Of a DNA stretch of 64,000 nt, positions 23,382 to 33,558 are shown one piece after another. The notes under the pieces were generated by a model. That model searched no databases and had not been told where the DNA came from. It saw only the letters and a list, made by a program, of their open reading frames with translations. Made by a program: the position numbers and the translations under genes. Source of the stretch: Anthoceros angustus. Taxonomy: Eukaryota; Streptophyta; Anthocerotopsida; Anthocerotales; Anthocerotaceae. How positions within the stretch are numbered: position 1 is the first letter of the stretch; each line of letters starts with the position of its first letter. Where the stretch lies: positions 186,001 to 250,000 of the forward strand of contig VJWM01000103.1 of NCBI GenBank assembly GCA_010909165.1, written 5' to 3'.

Positions 23382-24665
23382 TGCCCAATGCCCCATGCCC
23401 CATGTCCCATGCCCAACCACGCAACCACGCGCCTTGTGCCATCCAGTTCGCTAAGGTCGTATCCGGAGGAGCCTGCTCCTGTTCTCCTTGTGGATTTGGA
23501 TTTGGTGCAGGCCCGGCGGTAAATCGATCTGGTTGCGGGTTTTGGGTTCTTGGAGAGGGGTTTGCGGTGGTGGCGTGCCTCTTATTATTAGGGTTTTTGT
23601 TATGGCGACGCAACCTCCAGCACCTAATATGGTTGAATGTGTAGACACCTAATAAGGTAAATCAGTTAGAGCTTTTGATGGAGGCTGATAGTGATGATGT
23701 GCAATTATGTGTTATAGGCGATAAATACAGGAAATCAATGGACCTGCGACTTTGGGGTCCAGGCTATCGAAGCTTTGTTCAACATCGGAGCCTGGGCTTT
23801 GGAGAATTCTTTCGAGGCCAAGTACATATGACTCTCTTCGTTGAGGATTCTTCCAAGGCCAAGTACGATTCTCTTCGCCCCTGGGTCGATTCTTTGCAAC
23901 ATGTTGGTGTATTTCTTCCCATTATGAGGGTTGCCTTTCTCAGCGGATATCTCACAACTGTACACTCAACCTGGCCGCCGCATATTCCACTTGGCCCTGG
24001 TCATGGTCATTGGCCCAAGGATGTGGGCATTACCTACAGGCGATGGCCCGAGGTGAAAAAACGACGGGATGAGCGGAGCGGGGATGCCCCCGTTTCATCA
24101 TGGTCCTACTGAAGCCAAGGCTGAACCAGTATGGTTGTGTGGGATCAGAAAGTATCTTTCCGTTCCATGGCTTGGAGCAGCCCATCCATGGTATTGTTTT
24201 CTCTCATGTAAAAATGACTATGGCCAAGAGGCCCTCAACGTACTTTGCTCAAATGTGCCCAAGCTTCAAACGAGCTGCAAACAAATCAAGGAGAAGAAAC
24301 GAAGGGCGAACGACTCAATCCGGTCGGTCCATCCTTATGAGGCTAAGGACCCTCCTGCTCCCAAAGAAGTTTGTTTTGAGACAACGGACCGAGCCTAAGA
24401 ATTATGAGTTTCTCGTCTTGGTTTTGATATTGTGGATGTGCTCAATATTGCAAAGGAGTTTCTCGGTCGGTTGCAAGTGGATGTGACAATTTTACATGCC
24501 TTCGGGCTTGGAAAGGATCCCGGGAGCGCACTTTAATCATGACTTTCCATACCTCGGTCGTACACCAATGGGGATCTTAAAGAAGAGAACATATTTGCAG
24601 TTGGAAGACTAAGCGGAGAAATACGATCTTTGTCATGCCGTGTGATACTAATCTCTGCACTTGGG
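23382..24665. other. Non-genic stretch with broken open frames
   Basis: Several short open frames (for example 24069-24398, + strand) run on from each other with stops and frame changes, which suggests a decayed coding sequence, possibly from a transposon. I recognise no family. No start, splice pattern or conserved motif supports a live gene. Confidence 0.35.
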
Positions 24666-24826
24666 TTTAGTGTTTGATTAGCATTAATTAATCTAATTAC
24701 TTATCTTTAAGTAAGTAATTAGTGTTAATTAATCTAAAGTGCTTATGTTAATTAAGCGTTGATTAGTGTTAATTAATCTAATGTGCTTATGTTAATTAAG
24801 CATCTATTAGTGTTAATTAAACATGG
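24666..24826. repeat. AT-rich ~44-bp tandem repeat
   Basis: Units of the type gttgattagtgttaattaat followed by ctaatgtgcttatgttaattaagc repeat about 3.5 times with small changes. An inverted repeat (aattactta ... taagtaatt) lies at about 24695-24722. The repeats precede a stretch with gatatct/ggatat palindromes, a tatatata box near 24957 and a transcript-like region, so they may be the left part of a solo LTR; that is weakly supported. Confidence 0.7.
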
Positions 24827-25904
24827 TTAGCAATAGCTAAGTGGATAAGCTCAAGTAATATGCTTTGGCATATTCCTTGCATATTATAGTGTATTCTTAG
24901 GATATTTACGCATATCATGCCATAGGATATCTTAGGAATATGCCGATGCAGTCTAGTATATATAGACCCTTCCATGAGACAAGCTCGGATCATAGCTTGT
25001 CCTCTAGATATCTGCAAGGGTGTTGTGAGGAGGCCAAAGCTATGACTCCGAGAGCGATGTGTGAGGAATTTGCGTGTTGTTCTCGTGGGGAGAGTGTGTT
25101 TGTGCCACGACGTGCGAGCTACTCCCTCCTGTTGTTATTGGTTTGCACCTATATACCTGCATATTAGATTTGTTTGCTTGGTTGTTGGTCGAGGAAGTGC
25201 TTATATGAATTCAAGTACTTACCTCGTGCGACATCTTGGATTATAATATAATGATAAAAAAGATAGAGTAAATAGTAGAAATAAAAGATAGAATGATAAA
25301 GTAAGGCAGATCAAGCACGCAGGTCACGGTACAAATAAGATAAGCTCGCGCATGCCACAGTGGCGCATCAAGCGCATGCAACTAGCCACATCATTTCAGT
25401 AAATAGCAATATGCATGTGTAACTGCTGTTTACGGGATTAAATACGAACCCGGTCACAAGAATGACAGGATTTCCAGTTTCAACAGTGTTCGTCCTATCC
25501 TCATGCTTCTGAACTGTTGCATGGATAGTGCCTTCTAGGCACACGCCTAACGAGCAGGAACAATCAAAGGACTTGTAAACCATTAAGAAAATCTAGTACT
25601 AGTCTTAATTCTTTTCTATTTCCTTTCCCTAGTTATGAATATACTACTTCACTTATAAGCACGATTGATGAACTATGAGAAATAAACTCATCAATATAGG
25701 GCGGGATTTCAGCTGCGTAAATTGTGTGTTACTTTCTCCATTTTTGGCAAGAATGGATAGTGCAAGCCACGCCATGGACTTTTGAGTTAGAATCTTCTTT
25801 TCCTTTACGATTTGTTTCATTTCGATAATGTACTGGAATGTTGTTGCCAACTCAATTAGATCGCTCTTAATAATTGTGAAGCTCTTAAGACTGGATGGTA
25901 TGAT
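24827..25904. other. AT-rich non-genic region, possible solo LTR on the left
   Basis: 24827-25245 has several catatt/aatatg inverted motifs, a tagtatatataga promoter-like box at about 24953-24965 and ends with tataat-rich DNA, an LTR-like layout. No second LTR or primer site was found. 25250-25904 is AT-rich without a gene and passes into the nad1 relic, so part may be mitochondrial in origin. Confidence 0.3.
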
Positions 25905-26105
25905 CTCCTACTCGCTGGAATAGGTTGTTTTATCATTGATTTCAAACCATCTGCTAAAGGTAATAACATTCTGAACAATCCTACTACATCGGGACCCTTG
26001 GGTGCCATTACTTTACATTCAGGTGAAACTAAAAAGGTTACTTCTAGTAAAAGCGGTATTATTATTCCAAGTATTTTCGCCAAAATACCAATGATATAAA
26101 GTTTT
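25905..26105 (-). pseudogene. nad1: Mitochondrial nad1 fragment in nuclear DNA (NUMT)
   Basis: On the minus strand, 26090 down to about 25915 encodes [16 protein letters not shown], then [16 protein letters not shown] and [13 protein letters not shown], matching the N-terminus of NADH dehydrogenase subunit 1. Compared with the family, four residues (SMQR region) are missing before KGPDVV, several conserved residues are changed (for example AERK to PECK), the ATG region carries an extra base, and the match stops after about 60 codons. It is a dead nuclear copy of the first nad1 exon. The AT-rich flanks to about 28 kb look like plant mitochondrial intergenic DNA, but no second mitochondrial gene could be named. 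Confidence 0.85.
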
Positions 26106-28404
26106 ATTTTGCTAGCTTTCTTTCTATCGTGTTCTACTCACTTTCTTAAATATTATACTTTGATTGATTCGCTAAGAGTCCCAAGCTTCCATGTAACAAA
26201 CAGATTTAGACTTGGAAGTAGGCCGCCACAAGTCGGGCGGCCATTTCCTTCGGGTCCCTTCCCTAAATCCGTGCGTGATGTAGTATTCTATCATAGGGCT
26301 TTCTGTTCAAAGTGGAGTCTTGTGGAATCCAGCATCCTAAATGCTTTAACTCCCAAAAAGAAAAAGCCACTTGACTAGCTATGTAAGAAACTCGACAAGG
26401 CAGCAGACCCACTAGACTCTATTTTTCAAAGGGCCAAGGGTAAACTATTCAATTTGTGGTGACGATCTGCATTTCTGCCTAAGCATCTAAGGCGAGTGGT
26501 TTAAGCCCTTCTTTACCAGTATAGGGTTCAAAAAAGGTAAAAAAGGTTTGTAAACTCTCAAACAGCAGCTTTTTGAAGTACCAGACGCCTCCTATCCTTC
26601 AACGAGTCTTTTATAACTTGTTGACTGAAAGTCTTTGGATCTTTCTAGGCCATAGCCTGGCATCGACCACTCGAATTTGTCTCTACATCGGATCCACTAG
26701 GTTTCTTTCTCAACCCATTTTTATGTTTTCGTAACTTTTAGTAAGTATTGTGCTCTACACGTGGACGTCTCTAGCTTATTTTTTAAAATCACTGCTCCAC
26801 CACGTGACGCTGAAACACAATGCAGCAAAAGTCTCCACAATAAGAGAGATTATTGCTTGTAATGGCTTGAGAATTATCATTAACCAAGCCTACTCCAGTA
26901 TCAAAGAACTCCCTCCCTAGTACTCCTTTTTTCAAGATGAATTTTAAGAAATTTGGCAGGTGTTACTCTCGTTTTTTCAAGAGGGAGTACTACAATCCTA
27001 GGAGCACCTCCCTAAGCCAGCAAATTTGTTTCACCTTTTATATAATTGAATTGAAGTCGGAACCTTAGGCAAAAACACAAAGAAGCTACACTCAATCTAT
27101 ATGTGCATACTATCTACAAGAAAAAATCATCGCCTAATGAGAGATGATAGCTAAGAACGCAAAAACAGTGGAATGACAATCATGGACATGTACAAGAAGA
27201 GATTTGTGGGCAAAAAAATATTAAATTGAAGCCTTTCCAATCTAAAAAATACTGCACATACAAGAATTTTGGATTGACTCTTCAATCCAGGTATTCGATT
27301 ATAATCCCGTTCTCAGAAGGGCGATTCCATTAATTAGAAATGTAATCTTGGCTCAATGTCCAAAAGATGTTGTATTTTGTACCGTTGAAATAGAATAATT
27401 AAGAGCATAGATTTCTTTCCCTTTAAGTTTGCTTGCTTGGCTTGTTATACTATGTGCTATGCAAGGCGCCATTGTCATTGTAGGGCATGTCTTGGTGCCT
27501 TCCAATCTGCATCCATGGAGTAAATCAGCCAGAGGTAGCGTTGTCGCAATGCGTGTGTAAAAGCATTTGGGAAACTGAGTCACGGGGACCATATCTCCAA
27601 GCATGGCTCGAAAAATATAGGTGGGGTTGATAAGATTGACAAATCCGGATTACATAGCTGCTAAACGACAGCCTTCGCCAAGCCAACGGGTAATGGCTTG
27701 GTCTTGTTCTCGGTTCTTCTGCTAGGTAGAATAGAGGAGCTTCGTAAGTTTTGGGGGCATTCTCAGTAAGAGAAGAAGACTATGCGGACATCTCATCCTG
27801 ACATACTAGTGAATAACACGCAAAGACACCATTATGGGATCGGGCCTACTGTCTATGTGAAAGAAGGTCGACGGAGTCGCCATAGTAGGCGAGAAGGGAA
27901 ATAACTCAGCATGGTATAGGAGGACGGCAACCATGATGATTTGATGGTAGAGGGCGTAATCCTTTCTCTGCCACAAAAGTGTCGACGAAGCCGCTTGAAC
28001 TTTACTAAGAAAATAAGATACTCACAGCAGCTTGCCAGTACAGACCTCCGTGGCCCTATAAGGAGTGGAGCAACACAAAGAATATTAGTCTTTGCTGTCC
28101 TCTAGCCAGCCATATTGTAGCAGTTACAAGCACGCTTGGCCATCTCAAGGGGGCAAAGAAAGACCAGCCATAATACGCAACGTTGTGGAGCAGTTTCTAG
28201 ATCCACGACGTTATGCTGAATTGTGGCTTGATGGTTCTCGCTGGGATGGTCTCGCTTCAGCTTAGCTAAATTCAAATAAACCATAAACCATTTAGTATGG
28301 GAAAAGCAAAGCGCGAACAAAAGCGGTTGGGCTTCACCGCCGTCCCCCTCCTCCCCAAATTTGCACAGAGACGGTATAAGCTAACTAAATGAAATGACTT
28401 TCCA
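26106..28404. other. Gene-free AT-rich region, possibly mitochondrial-derived
   Basis: No open frame of note. 26,110-26,560 (ctttctttctatcgtgttc..., cgggtcccttccctaaatcc) has the look of plant mitochondrial spacer. Around 26915-26995 two copies of agtactcc / ggagtact with cttttttcaag in between form a weak inverted structure. No tRNA or rRNA was found. Confidence 0.35.
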
Positions 28405-28545
28405 TGTAGACCATAGTACCTATGACTTTTTGTGTAGAGCATAGCATTTATGACTTTAGGTATAGAGCATAGCATCCATAACTTTAGGTCTACAGTATAT
28501 GATATTAGTTATGGAGCATAGCACCAATAACTTTAGGTCTAGAGT
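28405..28545. repeat. 28-bp degenerate tandem repeat, about five units
   Basis: Units of the form tagagcatagcatttatgac plus tttaggta repeat through 28405-28545 with clear decay (one unit is scrambled, atgatattagttatgga). No coding role is visible. Confidence 0.8.
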
Positions 28546-30142
28546 ACACTCCACCTTCCCTAATTGGGATTATTTAGAAGCCGCCCTACAGCTTCCATTT
28601 TGGGAGATGCCCTACAACCCTGGTTCCAATGGTTTAGCTAAAATAATCAAATTTAAAATTTTGAATTTTTAAAAATAATTAGAGTTCGATCCAAATACCA
28701 ATATTTGTTTGCTTAGCTACTTTAAAATAATGACTAATGGGTGCTTGGGCTGGCCTAGGGGATTGTTCACCGTCATCCAGGTGTAGGTGGGACTTCCCAT
28801 CTCTATATATATGTATAAAGCCTTCATTCCTCTTTGATCAATGATTTTTTTTTCTAAGGGACGTTGCAACTTCATAAACTCTACATTGTATTTGTAGCTA
28901 TTGTATCAAACACATATTCACCATCTCCATAGCTTTATCTGAATCCTCCTTCTTAACTAGTGACATTGGTTCTACTATATTGACTTCCTCTTCAACATTT
29001 TCCTCATCTTCGGTTTATTGCTTCCCAGATTTTCTACATTGTTAGCGTGAGAAACGTAGGAAAAAAATTTAGCAATAAAAAAAAATTATTGAACATAATA
29101 ATGGACATGTGTGATTATGAAAATGATATAGATATAAAATTTACAATAACATAATTATTTAATTTAATTTAAAATTAATATATGTAATATTTTTAATTAG
29201 AGAGGAACAAAGGAAAAGGAGGGAGAAAGGAAGGAGGGGATGGAGGGGGCGGTTAGTTAATAGTTGCTTGGTGCATAGCAGCAAGCAAGATTGGTCAGAA
29301 ATCGGGAAAATTTGATCTCATAGCGAAGTATTGATTAGAAGGCCGCGAGATTTGAGAGGCAGGAGTCCCTACCTCCAGAATTCACGAACAGGTCTTTTTT
29401 TGCCATCCCAACCAATGGGATCTCCCTACCCCACTAGGTCGACGACTCGACAACGGGCAAGATTTGAAAGGGAAGTTAAGGGTATGATACAACATGGAAG
29501 CTATTAAAAGTAGTGAGATTGCTGATCAGCGCCAGCAGAACAGTACGACGACGCTTTGTCAAATCGAACTTATGAAGCGTTTTGAGTAGGCCCCATGTGG
29601 CACTTTGGTTTGATGGCTGCTTTACCAGCAAAGAGAGGTTACGCGGGGCATAATGAGCCCAGGCGTGCCTCGAATGGCAAAGGAACTGAAGTCTGGATTC
29701 TGAATTTTGCCAATTCACTGGTCAACGAGGTTAATCCATGGCTTCCATAGATTTGGTAGTAAGATCAGATCCACGGCAGAAAACAATTCAAGAAGCAAAG
29801 GCCGGGGGTAAGTGAGATAAACATTCTGGCCCCAAAAGAAGATATCCTTAGGGTTGGTGCTAACTTAAGTGACTAAGCTAGAAACATTCTTATTGACTAC
29901 AGATAGAGAAATTAAGCCAAGAGGGCGCGCATACTGGTCTATCATAAAGTTGCGATATACATAACTCACACAGTGGCAAAACGCTTTAGTTAGCAAATCC
30001 TGCAAACGAGATATGTAGTTGGAAAAGTGGTGGGCGACACTAATGGCATGAGCCTAGACTTCTCACCACCGGAGCCTTATGCGGACTCACAATTGTTTTT
30101 CTTATCTCAAGGAGTAAAGCTAGAGCTTACCTATCTCGATAC
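28546..30142. other. Gene-free AT-rich region
   Basis: Very AT-rich tracts at 28,650-28,700 and 29,070-29,200. An 80-aa minus-strand open frame (29718-29476) has no recognised motif. I see no gene, RNA or element borders. Confidence 0.4.
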
Positions 30143-30482
30143 CGTACCCTGAGGGATGATTCGGCGTTAATTAATTAAAATAAATAAAATTTGAAAAATT
30201 TAGAAATGATTATACTTAAAATGTTGAATATGTAAAAATTTATGAGTTTAAGATTCCTAAAACAAGGAAACTAGGGTTTGTGTGGAAAATTAGGGCCTGT
30301 TTAGGGGAGGTCTATACATATCCATTAGTTATATATATATACTTATATATTTTAATAAATATTGAAATTTAATAAAATTATTTTTCGTAAATTTTGAAAA
30401 ATATAAATATCTTTATTGAACCTTATTTTTTCAAAAAATAATTATTTCAGCATTATCCTGTTGAATCACCCCTTGGGGTACG
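30143..30482. mobile_element. MITE-like element with ~24-bp terminal inverted repeats
   Basis: cgtaccctgagggatgattc at 30143-30162 faces its imperfect inverted copy at 30459-30482 (reverse complement cgtaccccaaggggtgattc). The ~290 bp between are almost pure A/T and contain no open frame. cgata occurs just outside both ends (before 30142 and at 30481-30485), a possible short target duplication. The size, AT content and inverted ends fit a miniature inverted-repeat transposable element; the superfamily is unclear. Confidence 0.6.
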
Positions 30483-30753
30483 ATAATAGCTTGAAGCAAC
30501 TTTTTTCCGTGAAGATAAGTTGGTTATTTTTAATCCTCATCCTCACCATTTTTCAGATACAATTGATTGATTCTTTTCTAATATTTTCTTAGTCTATCCT
30601 TTTGTATTCCTACTTATATATGCATATTCTTTCTTTACCTCTTTTACGCTGTAATGGCACGCTTAGTAGACATAAATAGGGTTGTTGTGATTATTCTTTA
30701 GTGCCAAAGTCTCATATAGGGAAAATTTCATCCCAATGGATTATAATAGATTT

Positions 30754-30826
30754 GTTTTTCTTTTATAGTGGTGACTACTCCCGCGATAGAGCGACGGTGA
30801 CCCGGGTTCAATTCTCGGCAACGGCA
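30754..30826 (+). pseudogene. tRNA-Asp relic
   Basis: From tatagtggt to ggcaacggca the sequence follows plant nuclear tRNA-Asp(GTC): D-arm tatagtggt, anticodon-stem 5' side cccgc, then gtgacccgggttcaattctcgg, with an intact T-arm (ccggg/ctcgg), and the acceptor 3' strand caacggc. The 5' acceptor strand is lost (gtttttc instead of gtcgttg), the anticodon loop reads gatagag, and the anticodon stem no longer pairs. It cannot make a working tRNA. It could also be the head of a tRNA-derived SINE, but no A-rich tail is obvious. Confidence 0.8.
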
Positions 30827-31109
30827 GACGATGGGAGAAAAGGCTCAGCGCTTTTGACCTTTACGTCTTCCCCTGTTCGCAGCAGTGTAACACGTCACAA
30901 AGTTTGAACCACCTGCAACATTTACTTTCCTTTTAAGAATCACGAAAAATGACTCACACTAACGAGGCAAGTCTGAGGGCTGAGGGCCAGCATATTTGCG
31001 ATCAACAAGTATGAACGCGTCCTGCATGTTCACTTCGTGATGTTTAGTCAGATGTCACCATATGCAGGCACTTCCTGATGTTTAATCGCACTTCAGGATG
31101 CGATGTCTG

Positions 31110-31660
31110 AGCATGTCCTACATTGCCTACGGTGACACCATAGGCAGCAAGCGATCAGCTTTGAGAAGCATGTGCCTATGGTGTCACCATAGGCAGCAAG
31201 CGATCAGCTATGAGAGAGGCAGCATGCGATCAGCTATGATAGTGAGCAGGTGCCCAAAGCACAGGGCGATGTCCAGCAGACGTTCACTAAAAACAGCAGT
31301 GAGCCTCAGCTTGTCAAGGAAAGCCAGTCAGCCAGGCATATCTCATTGCAAGCTAGCTTGGCGATGGTTAGTCAGGCAGAAGCCCTGGAGTCTCTCACAC
31401 ATTCCAATGTCCAGGAAAGTCTGTCAGCGGTCAGCCAGGCAAATCATAGCAACCTTCAACAATCGTCAGCCAGGCATATCATAGCACCTTCAACAATCGT
31501 CAGCCAGGCATATCATAGCAAGCTTGGCAATGCTTAGGCAGGCAGCAAGAAGCCCTGCAGTCCCTCACACATTCCACTGTCCAGGAAAGCCTGTCAGGGG
31601 TCAAGCAGGGTCAGTCAGGCATATCATAGCCAGCTTGGCGATGCTGTTTTTCAGTCAGGC
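31110..31660. repeat. Nested tandem repeats
   Basis: 31120-31240 carries two to three units with ggtgacaccataggcagcaa plus gcgatcagct. 31320-31660 carries larger units that share cagtcaggcatatcatagc, cttggcgatgc, agaagccctgcag and cacacattccantgtccagg, with two short internal cttcaacaatcgtcagccag copies. Old, uneven satellite-like DNA. Confidence 0.75.
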
Positions 31661-32169
31661 AGCAAGAAGCCCTGCAGAAATTCACACATTCCATTAGTAC
31701 TCTCACGATCTCGTTAGTATGAAGCCTCACACCATAAATGCCTGAACACCTGGCAGTGCACTAGTCTTTATGCTGGAACTACGCCATCAAGGACCAGGGG
31801 CCAAGCACAGGAGCTTTATTCATAGCCTGTGGACATCCAGCAGAGCCTCCTTCCTATACCTGTGTTCTACCTTAAAATCTTTCATCTCGTGAATTCGAGG
31901 GTCGACTAAAAATCTTCAACCTCGTTAATTCGACGGCCGCCATTATGTGAAGCTGCACAGCTTTTGAAAATATCTCGTCTCAGACGGGTCAATCTCTTTT
32001 GATCTTGGAAGGCCGATGCGAGCCGTCCTCAAATCCTGCTTCGAATTCCCTCCTAACAGTCCTTAAGGTCAGCTTAAGCCCTCTGCCGCGATGTGGCCAT
32101 GCTTTGATCTCCTCAATATCCCACTTAGCCTCTTCCAAGCTTGTATTCAGGAGTATATTATGTGTGAGC

Positions 32170-32315
32170 CAGGTCTGTGAATTACACAGGAGCTTGAGGC
32201 ATAATCATGCACATGATAGTTCAATCTTGTATGACACAGTGCCACAATATGAATTACATAGGAGCTTGAGGCATAATCATGCACATCATATCTCAATCTT
32301 GTATGATACTTACAA
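32170..32315. repeat. ~73-bp tandem duplication
   Basis: gaattacanaggagcttgag followed by gcataatcatgcacat and ctcaatcttgtatga occurs twice, starting at about 32178 and 32251. The copies are about 90% identical by eye. Non-coding. Confidence 0.85.
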
Positions 32316-33558
32316 GGCATGGTTAAGAGTACACACGGTTCAAAGACATCAACTACTAAAGGCTAGTGATGGAAGAACATCCACAGACCTCAACTACTAC
32401 TTTTAATGATGGAAGCAGTGGGAGACAGCCTACAATTACATGTACCACCCATATTGACTACATATCAATCAAGGGACGCTGAACCTACCAGACCTGTAGT
32501 GGAGACCAGCACTGGCAGTACGAACCAGACCTCGAGCGCCAGATGTTGCCCGCTGCCGTCTGCACGCGTCCGCTTCAAATCAGCCGATTCCAAAGACTTA
32601 TGCCTCAAGGGCTTTGAAGGGCTTTTTCACACGAATTCAAAAGCATTCAGGTTTTCTCCTAATTCTCAACATCTCATCTCAGTCCCGACATGACCGACCT
32701 TGACTCTAAAATCATATCGCGATGATGTCCAGTCAGTTGAGGTCTGTGCAGGAACGTTCAAACCTGTAGACCGCATTCAACAAGCAAGTCTTCTCGTCAA
32801 GGTTATTCAACCATTGTTCTGTCCGCCCGTCCAACAACCTAGATACAGCAACCCCGTCGTGGTCGTAACCTCCGAGCAGCGAGCTGGAAAAAATCCTCTT
32901 CACACAACATCCACATGAACGACGTGCACGATGTACAAACATGCATCTCACGCGGATTGGAGGCATCGTCTCAGGGCGGTGGGCATCGCCCTTTAGTCCC
33001 CTGATGTAGCTGTGAGGTCACCAGCAGTGCCAGCCAGCACCAGTCAAGAGTTTCCAGAATCTTGGACCTGCTGGAGTTCAATTCAAACTCACGAGACTTT
33101 CAACAGAGACTGCTCCAGCACGACAGCCGGCGCACTTCGCGACAACACTGAATCGCCCGACTTCCCTTTACTGTACGTTCTGTCACACCTGCGTACACAC
33201 TTCCCCAACACATGGCTGCCGGACGTTGTTGCCTCAGGAATAAGTTCACATATGTTGCTCAACGACCTGTACATCGCCCCGCAGCTAGTTCTTGTAGGAT
33301 GCCACGCGCACATGCCCACAGGCTACCAGTTCCCACGCTCCGGTAGTAAGCCGGGTCGCACCGAAACAGTCAAGGGTGACGATCTCTGTGGCATTGTACT
33401 GCCAGAACGAGAATCTGATGGCAGCCATGCTCGCACACGTAGGACCCACTTCATAAAGCCTCCTGGACGATCAACATCCAGTGATCCGGGCTTGGCACCA
33501 GCGAATTGTTCATGCTCAGCAATCCCACGAGCCTCGAGCTCTGCTTCAATCCATCACA
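32316..33558. other. Upstream region of the DUR3 gene
   Basis: A 196-aa open frame (33012-33602, + strand) overlaps the DUR3 first exon in another frame and has no family resemblance, so I treat it as chance. Promoter motifs for DUR3 could not be named. Confidence 0.4.

Noticed and set aside
26915-26995. Stowaway-type MITE
   Set aside because: Only about 8 bp of the proposed ends match as inverted repeats; too weak to call.
30754-30826. A working tRNA-Asp gene
   Set aside because: The 5' acceptor strand, anticodon and anticodon stem are destroyed.
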